64,000 nucleotides of DNA, from contig NZ_JAEMNX010000019.1 in assembly GCF_016463975.1 (NCBI RefSeq), positions 52,983 through 116,982 of the forward strand, in the 5' to 3' direction. This DNA comes from Marinomonas transparens. Lineage in GTDB: Bacteria; Pseudomonadota; Gammaproteobacteria; Pseudomonadales; Marinomonadaceae. Position 1 is the first letter of the stretch. Every line of letters starts with the position of its first letter. The position numbers and the translations under genes were made by a program. Of the stretch, positions 56,596-64,000 are shown in pieces. Below the pieces are notes generated by a model. That model was given only the letters and a program-made list of their open reading frames with translations, was not told where the DNA came from and made no database searches.

Positions 56596-57006
56596 TTACT
56601 CTTCATCTACATATTCAAACGCACGTGTATCGATAACCTTACCATCAAGTACTGTGTCTACACTCCAAGTACCATCAAAGCCAGGCAATAAGCGCTTACT
56701 TGACCATACTCGCCAGCGGTCGCCACCGATTTCAAAAAAAGGAATCTCAGCATAAACTTCGCCATCTAGCTTCCAGCGGTGAAGCACTTGGCTTCCCGCC
56801 ATGTCACGTAGATCAGTAAAGAAATACACCCGCTGAATGCCACCATACTCAACTTTCACCGTAGTACCGATATCATCAATCGGTTCACGATCAATCACGT
56901 CCGTTGAAAACTGAGCTCGAGCAATAGTTGCTTCTGCCCAGACAGGTAAAACCGCTATGAATGATAAAACACTGGCTAAAACAACGCGAATAAGCACTTG
57001 CCACAT
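56596..57006 (-). CDS. DUF2914 exported protein
   Basis: A 136-residue protein with a signal peptide (about 1-24, ending VWA) and the DUF2914 pattern: ARAQFSTDVIDREPIDDIGTTVKV, RVYFFTDLRDMAGSQVLHRWKLDGEVYAEIPF and DGTWSVDTVLDGKVIDTRAFEY. It is likely periplasmic. The function is unknown. It converges with astB with 31 bases between them. Confidence 0.88.
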   Translation of the reverse strand: MWQVLIRVVLASVLSFIAVLPVWAEATIARAQFSTDVIDREPIDDIGTTVKVEYGGIQRVYFFTDLRDMAGSQVLHRWKLDGEVYAEIPFFEIGGDRWRVWSSKRLLPGFDGTWSVDTVLDGKVIDTRAFEYVDEE

Positions 57007-57203
57007 ACTTAAGTCCTCTGGTGATCACCACATTCATTTACCATGCAGTGAGGTTACATAACTGTCCAGCTTGGACTAATAAAGCTAACCCAAATGATGA
57101 GGAAGCAACACGCTAAAATTGTATCAACCAGTAATGATTTTTCATTTTCCCGAAAAAAACCTAATAAATACAAGACTTAAATACAGTAAACAAAGTTACA
57201 AAT

Positions 57204-57701
57204 TTATTTGTCTTGACGATCTGCTAAAGGTGTAGAGAAGGTATATTCCATATCCCAAGGAAAGCGAATCCAAGTATCTTGACTCACTTCCGTCACAAAA
57301 GTATCCACTAAGGGTTTACCTGCGGGCTTAGCATAAATAGTGGCAAAATGTGCTTTTGGCAACATTTCACGAACCTTTGCTGCCGTTCGACCAGTATCAA
57401 CCAGGTCATCAATTAAGATAAAGCCGTCACCGTCTCCTTCCACTCCCTTTAAGACATTTAGCTCACCTTGCTTCATGGCGGCACCACTTTTTTCATCAAC
57501 ACCATAGCTAACGACACAAATGGTATCGATCAAGCGAATGTCCATTTCACGACAGAGGATAGCGGCAGGCACAAGACCGCCACGAGTAATGGCAATAATC
57601 CCCTTCCAAGGCCCCTGCTCTAATAAACGCCAAGACAAAGCACGAGCATTTCTATGTAATTCTTCCCAAGATACGGGAAAATCTTTTGAATAAGGTGTCA
57701 T
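57204..57701 (-). CDS. gpt: xanthine-guanine phosphoribosyltransferase
   Basis: A 165-residue purine salvage enzyme that makes GMP or XMP from guanine or xanthine and PRPP. The PRPP-binding stretch [14 protein letters not shown] and the early [16 protein letters not shown] are as in E. coli Gpt (152 residues). It is the last gene of a leftward run, starting 22 bases after the cobU stop, which suggests co-transcription with the cobalamin genes. AGGAGCTTCTTTCC-type spacing ahead of the ATG gives a moderate ribosome site. Confidence 0.94.
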   Translation of the reverse strand: MTPYSKDFPVSWEELHRNARALSWRLLEQGPWKGIIAITRGGLVPAAILCREMDIRLIDTICVVSYGVDEKSGAAMKQGELNVLKGVEGDGDGFILIDDLVDTGRTAAKVREMLPKAHFATIYAKPAGKPLVDTFVTEVSQDTWIRFPWDMEYTFSTPLADRQDK

Positions 57702-57723
57702 GGAAAGAAGCTCCTACGCTGTT

Positions 57724-58272
57724 TTATTTAGCAAAGTAATCATGCTGATCGTTAAAGGGTTGGGATTTTAGCGGCATAGGTAGTCCTGCTGCAACCAAAG
57801 TTACCCGATCGGTCAATTTTGCAAGCAATTGATTCATAGTCCCTGCCTCATCACCAAATCGTCTTGCCAACGCATTCATTGGCATGATACCTAATCCTAC
57901 TTCGCTAGAGACCAAAACGAGATCACCTTGAAATGCCTCTACAGCTTTCACCAACTCTGCTTTTTCTTGCTCCAGCCTTTCCTCATCCTCTAGACCTAGC
58001 AAGTTTGTTAGCCATAAGGTCAGACACTCTACAATTACCGCTTGGTCTGGAGAGTTGAACGAATTGAGTACATTAGCGAGCTCGATAGGTTCTTCGATAA
58101 GTTGCCATTCGCTAGGACGGCTTTCTTTATGAAGGCGTACCCGGTCAGCCATTTCATCATCCCAAACTTGAGAAGTCGCCACATAACAAACTGGCTTACC
58201 GCTCGCAGCAACTTGCTCTTGTGCAAACGCACTTTTCCCACTGCGTACACCACCAAGTACTAGGTGTTTCAT
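57724..58272 (-). CDS. cobU: adenosylcobinamide kinase / adenosylcobinamide-phosphate guanylyltransferase
   Basis: A 182-residue bifunctional enzyme of late cobalamin assembly: it phosphorylates adenosylcobinamide and then attaches GMP from GTP. The P-loop GGVRSGKS (7-14) is followed by CYVATSQVWDDEMADRVRLHKESRPSEWQLIEEP, which contains the guanylylated histidine region, and CLTLWLTNLL. The ATG overlaps the stop of the preceding cobD gene (ATGA), so the two are translationally coupled. Also named cobP in Pseudomonas. Confidence 0.95.
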   Translation of the reverse strand: MKHLVLGGVRSGKSAFAQEQVAASGKPVCYVATSQVWDDEMADRVRLHKESRPSEWQLIEEPIELANVLNSFNSPDQAVIVECLTLWLTNLLGLEDEERLEQEKAELVKAVEAFQGDLVLVSSEVGLGIMPMNALARRFGDEAGTMNQLLAKLTDRVTLVAAGLPMPLKSQPFNDQHDYFAK

Positions 58273-59378
58273 GCTAAATCTCTGCCTCCTGCACCCTTTA
58301 ATAATCGAATCAAAGCTTTATCGAGCCTATCCATTTCATTCATCGCAGGCAAAGCAACTCGAATCCAGCCATCTCCAATACGAATATGAATACCTACCTG
58401 ATGCAGCATATGAAACACTTGTTCAGCGTATTCCTGACTCTCAAGCTGCCAGGTTATAAACAAAGGATTCATAGCCCTTTCCTGTGAATCGAAAATAGTA
58501 TTAAACTTCGGCATCACTCGCTCTATAAACGCCGCTTGCCGAGCTTCCAAGGACAGCAAAGCTGAGGATTGCCAATCTTTATCCGAAAACGCCAAGCCAA
58601 CCAAATGCAGACTCACTGTCGATACAGGCCAAGGCCCCATTAAATTCTTCAAAGCTTTTTGCCAGCGCGGTGCGCAAAAAGCAAAGCCAACTCGAGCACC
58701 AGCCAAACCAAAGAACTTACCCACAGACCTAAGTACAAATAGAGACTCACTCCAGTTCTGTTGTTCTTGATTTGCTAATAAACTCAGTTCTGGACGAGTA
58801 TCAATAAAAGCCTCATCAACCACCAGCACAACGTCTTGCTGCTCAGCATAGCTAGTAAGTTCTGATAGGCTTTCAGCCGAAGCCCATTCACCCGTCGGGT
58901 TATTCGGGTGAATCACAACGGCCACTGTCCAGTTTTGCTCCAGTAATTCATCCAACGAATCATAATAAGCCAGATCATATCCCCACTTTTGCCAAGCAAA
59001 GGCGTGCTCTTGATAACCTATTCGTGGAATCAAAACACGTTTTAGGAACTGGCCCCCATCAGCACAGTCGCCGCGTAACAAGAGTGGTAACGCCTCGATA
59101 ATCTGCTGCGATCCAGAACCAATCACACTAGGACGAACACCATAATAATCCTCCGCTAGGTCAAGCAAAGCCGTTTGGTCTGGTAATGCCATCCATAAAG
59201 CAGAATCGACCTCAGGAATTGGCCAAGGCTCTCGATTACAAGCAGACGACAAATCCAACCAGTTCAATGCTTCACCACCAACCTTTCGCTGCCAATAAGC
59301 CAAATCACCACCATGTTTCGGCGATTTTAAATCCAGCTTTGCAGACACGCTGTTTAAGCTATTCAAAACAAAAGGCAT
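58269..59378 (-). CDS. cobD: threonine-phosphate decarboxylase (cobalamin aminopropanol arm)
   Basis: A 369-residue PLP enzyme of the class-I/II aminotransferase fold that makes (R)-1-amino-2-propanol phosphate, which cbiB then attaches to the corrin ring. The family signature is visible: HPNNPTGEWASAESL, VVDEAFIDTRP and the PLP-lysine in RSVGKFFGLAGARVGF. The start used has a GGGGGT eight bases ahead. An upstream ATG 15 bases earlier has no site. It overlaps the end of cbiB by 16 bases. Named cobC in Pseudomonas. Confidence 0.9.
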   Translation of the reverse strand: MPFVLNSLNSVSAKLDLKSPKHGGDLAYWQRKVGGEALNWLDLSSACNREPWPIPEVDSALWMALPDQTALLDLAEDYYGVRPSVIGSGSQQIIEALPLLLRGDCADGGQFLKRVLIPRIGYQEHAFAWQKWGYDLAYYDSLDELLEQNWTVAVVIHPNNPTGEWASAESLSELTSYAEQQDVVLVVDEAFIDTRPELSLLANQEQQNWSESLFVLRSVGKFFGLAGARVGFAFCAPRWQKALKNLMGPWPVSTVSLHLVGLAFSDKDWQSSALLSLEARQAAFIERVMPKFNTIFDSQERAMNPLFITWQLESQEYAEQVFHMLHQVGIHIRIGDGWIRVALPAMNEMDRLDKALIRLLKGAGGRDLA

Positions 59379-60319
59379 ATTACTAACCCCCATAAATATA
59401 CGCTTTTATCTACCAGAAAAATCGCCTGCTCTAAATGCTTCGGTCTTGGTTCATCGCCTTCGCCCCAAACAGGACGAGTTTCAACCTTGCCAAAATAGGG
59501 CGCTTCGCCACCAAGCTGAACGCCTAATGCACCCGCACCTGCCGCCATCACAGGGCCAGCGTTAGGGCTTTTGGTTCGAGCAGAAGGTTGACGAGAGCTT
59601 CGAATCGCTTGCTTCCAGTTACCACAGGCTGCATAGGTATAAATAACCAATCGAGCTGGCACGTAATTCAAGACATCATCGAAACGCGCTGCAAACCAAC
59701 CAAAATGCAGAAATGAATCTGTTTTATAACCCCACATAGCATCCAAAGTATTTGCCAGCCGATACAATAATACCCCCGGCGCACCCAAAATTAAAAACCA
59801 AAATATTGGAGCAAAAACCGCATCGCTGCCGTTTTCCAACACAGATTCAATGCCTGCCTTCGCGACATCAGACGCATTCAAATTTTCTGTGTCGCGGCTA
59901 ACAATACGGCTCACAGCAATACGCGCTTCGACAAGTTTTTCTTCAGGTAACGGTTCTTGTGATAAAGGAACGGAGATCGCCAAAGCATGTTCACGAAGAC
60001 TTTGCCAACCAACAGTGAAATATAAGACGATCACAGACAAGACAGTATCTAGCCAATCCGGCAGTAACCAAAGCAAAAGACAAAAAACGATCAGCCAAGG
60101 TAATACGGCAAGCAGCCAAGCCAGCGTCCCCATCAGCCTTTGTTGTGAAGGTTTGGCCTCTAATGGCATTTGCATTTTTTCACGGCAAAGATCGACCCAA
60201 CGGCCAAACCAGATAAGCGGATGCCAACTTTTTGGCTCTCCTAATAGCCGATCAAGAATCAAAGCCGCCAATAATATAAGGCTGGTTGACGATAAAAAGT
60301 CAAAAATAGAAGTGATCAT
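59363..60319 (-). CDS. cbiB: adenosylcobinamide-phosphate synthase CbiB
   Basis: A 318-residue inner-membrane protein that joins aminopropanol phosphate to adenosylcobyrate. Family segments are visible: LDRLLGEPKSWHPLIWFGRW, FWFLILGAPGVLLYRLANTLDAMWGY and NYVPARLVIYTYA. The start MITSIFDFLSS is chosen because it gives the usual length and leaves 80 bases for promoters toward divergent cobQ. A start 51 bases upstream is possible. The named cobD of Pseudomonas is this gene. Confidence 0.92.
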   Translation of the reverse strand: MITSIFDFLSSTSLILLAALILDRLLGEPKSWHPLIWFGRWVDLCREKMQMPLEAKPSQQRLMGTLAWLLAVLPWLIVFCLLLWLLPDWLDTVLSVIVLYFTVGWQSLREHALAISVPLSQEPLPEEKLVEARIAVSRIVSRDTENLNASDVAKAGIESVLENGSDAVFAPIFWFLILGAPGVLLYRLANTLDAMWGYKTDSFLHFGWFAARFDDVLNYVPARLVIYTYAACGNWKQAIRSSRQPSARTKSPNAGPVMAAGAGALGVQLGGEAPYFGKVETRPVWGEGDEPRPKHLEQAIFLVDKSVYLWGLVICLLF

Positions 60320-60399
60320 GAATATAGGTCGTTTTTCACTGAATGGGTCAATGGGGTAGAATTCTAACATCTTATTGATTTAAAGCGTGATGAACCTGA

Positions 60400-61896
60400 A
60401 TGCCAGCCTTTAGTTTAATGATCCAAGGAACCACCTCGGATGCCGGAAAAAGTACCTTAGCCACCGCTTTATGCCGGCTATTCGCCCGACGAGGTATTCA
60501 AGTCGCCCCCTTTAAACCACAAAATATGGCACTCAACAGCGCAGTCACTCAAGATGGCAACGAGATTGGCCGAGCACAAGCGGTACAGGCTTATGCGGCA
60601 GGACTCGAACCCCATGTGGACATGAACCCAATTTTGCTCAAACCGAATACCGACACAGGCGCTCAGGTCATCATTCAAGGCAAAGCCATAGGTAACATGA
60701 ACGCCGTGGGCTACCATGAGTACAAGAGCATAGCCAAAGTCGCCGCACTAGATTCTTACCACCGACTCGCCGACCAATATCAAGCCGTCATAATTGAAGG
60801 GGCTGGCAGTCCAGCAGAAATCAACTTACGCGCCCGCGACATCGCTAACATGGGATTTGCCGAATCCATCGACTGCCCTGTTATCATCATCGCGGATATA
60901 GACAAAGGCGGCGTATTTGCTCATCTAGTTGGCACCTTAGATTTATTGAGCCAAAGTGAACAAGATCGGGTGATCGGCTTTGTTATCAATCGCTTCCGTG
61001 GTGATATCAGCTTACTGCAATCCGGCTTAGACTGGTTAGAAGAGCGCACTGGCAAGCCTGTACTCGGCGTTTTACCCTACCTAAAAGGCTTTCACCTTGA
61101 ATCAGAAGATGCCATAGCCAAAAGCCCAATCAAATCGAATTCCGCCATCAAATTAAATGTCGTTATTCCGATTATGCCGCGGACCAGCAACCACACAGAT
61201 TGGGATGCTTTGCGCCTGCACCCAGATGTACAAGTCACCCTAGTAGGTGCAAATGAATCTATCCCACCAGCTGATCTCGTCATTCTTCCTGGCAGCAAAA
61301 GCGTACAAAGCGACCTCGCCTTTCTACGCCAAGAAGGCTGGGAAGACTATCTCAATAAACATCTAAGATATCGAGGTAAAGTCATTGGAATCTGCGGCGG
61401 TTTTCAAATGCTAGGTAAACGCTTACTCGACCCACTCGGCTTAGAAAACCAACAACCTAATAGCGAATCTAACGGGTTTGGTTTTATACCGATGGAAACC
61501 GTGCTAGAAAAAGAAAAACAACTGAAGCAAAGACAAGGACTCTTAACCCTAGGAGGACAAAGCAGCACAATGACGGGCTATGAAATTCATTCCGGAGTTT
61601 CCCGTTTCTCAACGCCGGTAAAACACCTAGCAACGCTAGAAAATGGAGAAAAAGAAGGTTTTATCTCAGACGATGACAGCATAATAGGGGCTTACCTACA
61701 TGGCATATTCGATCATAAAGAAGCATTAGAAGCGTTATTACACTGGGCAGGCATTAGCCAGACAACCAACTTCGATTACGAACAATATCGAAACAAAGAA
61801 ATCGACCGATTAGCAGATAGCACAGAACAACACATGAAGATCGATGACTTAATTGAGCAGTGCGAAAAATTTAAAGAGGGGATTACCCAAACATAA
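60400..61896 (+). CDS. cobQ: cobyric acid synthase (glutamine amidotransferase)
   Basis: A 498-residue amidase of cobalamin assembly that adds four amide groups to adenosylcobyrinic a,c-diamide using glutamine. The N-terminal ATPase half carries [13 protein letters not shown] and [12 protein letters not shown], and [13 protein letters not shown]. The C-terminal class-I-like glutaminase half carries the nucleophile in [11 protein letters not shown] and GYEIHSG and ends with the catalytic histidine region GIFDH. Its product passes to CbiB, encoded divergently 80 bases away. No cobS/cobV or cobT is in the window. Confidence 0.96.
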   Translation: MPAFSLMIQGTTSDAGKSTLATALCRLFARRGIQVAPFKPQNMALNSAVTQDGNEIGRAQAVQAYAAGLEPHVDMNPILLKPNTDTGAQVIIQGKAIGNMNAVGYHEYKSIAKVAALDSYHRLADQYQAVIIEGAGSPAEINLRARDIANMGFAESIDCPVIIIADIDKGGVFAHLVGTLDLLSQSEQDRVIGFVINRFRGDISLLQSGLDWLEERTGKPVLGVLPYLKGFHLESEDAIAKSPIKSNSAIKLNVVIPIMPRTSNHTDWDALRLHPDVQVTLVGANESIPPADLVILPGSKSVQSDLAFLRQEGWEDYLNKHLRYRGKVIGICGGFQMLGKRLLDPLGLENQQPNSESNGFGFIPMETVLEKEKQLKQRQGLLTLGGQSSTMTGYEIHSGVSRFSTPVKHLATLENGEKEGFISDDDSIIGAYLHGIFDHKEALEALLHWAGISQTTNFDYEQYRNKEIDRLADSTEQHMKIDDLIEQCEKFKEGITQT

Positions 61897-62144
61897 CCAT
61901 ATCTACATATTCTAGCAGTGAAAAATCCGATGTTTGGCGCAGCCAAAACGATACATTAAATGCCCATTTAAATAATTTTAGGCTATCATTTACACGCAAT
62001 AATATACTCGCTTTTTGGAGCCTAATTAAGTCTTATGTATCTTGTTGGGAACAAGCGATTTTTACATTCAAACTATTTTGGTGGATTACTGGCCTTTTTT
62101 TAGAATTCACAAATCGTTCAAAAAATACAGATAAGGATTAACTG

Positions 62145-63287
62145 ATGCGTACTCTCGTAATCGTTCGAACATTAAAAGTAGGAGGGATGGAACGAGTCGC
62201 AGTGAATCTTGCTGACGCTTTTGCTGACGAAGGGCATGAAAGCCATTTACTTTATTACAAAAAAAGTAAAGAGCCTCTTTACCCTGAAAATCAAACAGTT
62301 TCGGTTCATAAGTTCAACATTAATAAGCTATCAATTTGCCGGCCTCTAGACACCCTTTCTCAGCTTTTCGCCCGTATAATGAATGGCATTTGGAGAAAGT
62401 CCTATTTTTTAATTGCCGGTTGGTATAGCGGTCATCGATTACAAAAAAAAATAGCCCAATTAGAAAAAAAGCATGGGCAATTTGACCGTATCGTCTTCCG
62501 TGGAGAAGGAACTTATGAGGGAGTTTGGTCATTTAAACACCCTCATGCTGTATATGTATTAGAAAACATCATCCCCTCCAATAAACAAAGTAAACTAATA
62601 GAGTATCGTTATAAGGCACTATTTAATAACAAACAACTTGTCGCTGTCTCCAATGGCGTTAAGAATGCCTCAGAAAAAATATTTCAGAAAGCCAATATAT
62701 CACCAACAAACATAAGAGTGATCACAAACCCTTGCCCCATTAATTCAATCAGACTACAAGCTAAGTCGCCACGACCTAGCTTGATGCCCAAAACCCCCTA
62801 TATAATTAATGTTGCTCGACTGGTTCCACAAAAAGACCAAAACTTGTTGCTGGAAGCCTACGCAAAAAGCAAGCAAACACTACCATTAGTGATTGTCGGT
62901 AGCGGCAAACTAGAAGACACTTTAAAAAACAAAGCGACTCAATTAAATATAGACAGGCAAGTCCATTTTGTTGGCAATCAAACCAATCCTTATGTATGGA
63001 TGAAACATGCTAGCCTATTTGTCCTCAGCTCTAAGCACGAGGGCTTGGGAATTGTATTATTTGAAGCCCTTGCCTGTGGAACGCCAATTATCTCTGTTGA
63101 CTGCCCTGGTGGAGTAAGAGATGTTTTTAAAGGCGAACTAGAAACTTACCTTTGTACCCAGACCCCTGACGCTTTAGCAGAGAAAATCGATCAAGTAATA
63201 AATAAAAATGGATACCCAATAAAAGAAGAATGGTTATCAGACTTTAAACCAGGAAATGTAGTCCGTGCTTTTCTACAAGAAAAATAA
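62145..63287 (+). CDS. family 4 glycosyltransferase
   Basis: A 380-residue GT-B fold glycosyltransferase. The N-terminal domain opens TLKVGGMERVAVNLADAFAD and the C-terminal GT1/GT4 domain has the YIINVARLVPQKDQNLLLEAYA start, a LPLVIVGSGKLED strand and the nucleotide-sugar Glu-x7-Glu motif in EGLGIVLFEALACGTP. Such enzymes extend lipopolysaccharide or capsule sugars; the sugar is unknown. AAGGA lies ahead of the ATG. The upstream 248 bp has no gene; a weak TTTGGC/GCCAAA hairpin lies near 61939. The gene is followed directly by an IS remnant. Confidence 0.9.
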   Translation: MRTLVIVRTLKVGGMERVAVNLADAFADEGHESHLLYYKKSKEPLYPENQTVSVHKFNINKLSICRPLDTLSQLFARIMNGIWRKSYFLIAGWYSGHRLQKKIAQLEKKHGQFDRIVFRGEGTYEGVWSFKHPHAVYVLENIIPSNKQSKLIEYRYKALFNNKQLVAVSNGVKNASEKIFQKANISPTNIRVITNPCPINSIRLQAKSPRPSLMPKTPYIINVARLVPQKDQNLLLEAYAKSKQTLPLVIVGSGKLEDTLKNKATQLNIDRQVHFVGNQTNPYVWMKHASLFVLSSKHEGLGIVLFEALACGTPIISVDCPGGVRDVFKGELETYLCTQTPDALAEKIDQVINKNGYPIKEEWLSDFKPGNVVRAFLQEK

Positions 63288-63323
63288 TCTACGGCTAAAT
63301 AGTCGTCCCTGAATAATGGCGTT

Positions 63324-64000
63324 TCAAGCATGAAGCGCCATATTGTTTTTCTGGCTTCCCAGTGAAAAATGTATTTGAAGCAACAGTAACCTTAAAAATG
63401 GCCCAAAATATTGGGCATAATAAAGCCACTTGAGCAGCTTACGCAGGTTCTGACCACAGGTGCTTAAGGTCACGTTAATCGCATCACCTAGTACGCCTTT
63501 TAAAAAGCATCGTCTGAGTTTCCCATCGGATTTGAGATGTCCTATGATAGGCTCTACGCTGTTTCGTCTCCCCATCCATGGCTTCTCCTTCTTTGGTACG
63601 CCGCACTTTTGACCAGCAATCAACACCTTAATATCTTCCACGCCCGATCCTTTATACCCTCGGTCAACAAAACAGGTTTCCGATTTTTTTCCTGTTAGGG
63701 TTTCAACTTGTTGAAGTTGATCTTTTAACGTATGGCCATCATAAGGATTACCTGGATAGCTTCTTGCTCCCACAATGAAGGATTCTTTAGCCTTCACGGC
63801 TATGCTTGCTTTCACACCAAACTCATAGCGTTTATGCGCTTTGCCTTTGGCAGATGCAATCTACATTGGGTTCATGCAAGCTATACAGTTTATTTTTGCT
63901 CTGGCGTGTTTATTTTAGTAATCGATAGGCTTGGTTGAGTCTGTCTTCCTGTTTTGGGATGAGCGTTAACCCTTGTCGTTTTACTTGTCTATCAATATCT
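63324..64000 (-). pseudogene. decayed IS5-family transposase (C-terminal part, window edge)
   Basis: The leftward frame codes for the end of an IS5-type DDE transposase (VGARSYPGNPYDGHTL, CFVDRGYKGSG, VEPIIGHLKSDG). Two lesions are visible upstream of the intact part. A TAA stop (63910-63912) interrupts LLK-TRQSKNKLYSLHEP, and an extra base near 63852 shifts the frame between NVDCI and AKGKAHKRYEFGVK. The protein end and the start outside the window are not seen, so the element is dead here unless another copy supplies the protein. Its right-hand border is probably near 63297-63310, just after the glycosyltransferase gene. Confidence 0.85.

Noticed and set aside
61930..61950. Terminator after cobQ
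   Set aside because: TTTGGC-GCA-GCCAAA makes a small stem, but no T-run follows it.

Overview
The window looks like a chromosomal segment of a marine gammaproteobacterium, most likely Oceanospirillales and Marinomonas-like. This is inferred from AT-rich coding, gammaproteobacterial Rep, RadA, ZapE, PpnN, NudC and UbiK proteins, and Pseudomonas-style two-subunit arginine succinyltransferase genes. No rRNA, CRISPR array or prophage is visible. One tRNA (Arg, anticodon CCG), two families of small inverted-repeat elements and one decayed IS5-type transposase are present.

Layout. Positions 1-6.4 kb hold housekeeping genes: a cut-off polysaccharide deacetylase, NudC, glutaminase, PpnN, ZapE and an MFS carrier. 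Positions 6.5-30.1 kb are an iron/siderophore uptake region with three parts. The first is a FecI/FecR pair, a TonB receptor with an N-terminal signalling domain and a PqqL/FusC-like M16 metalloprotease, transcribed leftward behind a Fur-box-like site. The second is a four-gene leftward operon (FyuA-like receptor, YbtX-like MFS, two exporter-type ABC half-transporters) divergent from a PchR/YbtA-type AraC regulator. It resembles the yersiniabactin uptake set without any biosynthetic genes. The third is a rightward FepB/D/G/C-like ABC importer with translationally coupled genes, followed by a third TonB receptor behind a Fur-box-like site.

Positions 30.2-43 kb hold tRNA-Arg, a small monooxygenase-fold protein, cytochrome c5-like protein, Rep helicase, a beta-barrel protein, ComM, UbiK with an unusual Lys/Ala/Pro-rich tail, glnK-amtB behind a sigma-54-like promoter, a GNAT-nitrilase fusion protein, RadA and a lipoprotein. 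Positions 43-50.2 kb hold methylmalonate-semialdehyde dehydrogenase with a divergent LysR gene, and an RND efflux pair. Positions 50.2-56.6 kb hold a LysR gene and the arginine succinyltransferase catabolic genes aruF-aruG-astD-astB (astC and astE are not here). Positions 57.2-61.9 kb hold late cobalamin assembly genes (cobQ divergent from cbiB-cobD-cobU) with gpt at the end of the leftward run. The window ends with a GT4 glycosyltransferase and an IS5-type transposase remnant.

The most notable content is the iron region. It combines three receptor-based uptake routes, three regulators and several candidate Fur sites within about 24 kb. One receptor is paired with a predicted periplasmic protease, which suggests uptake of an iron-bearing protein or peptide. 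A 140-bp MITE with an intact target-site duplication sits between the FecR gene and that receptor.
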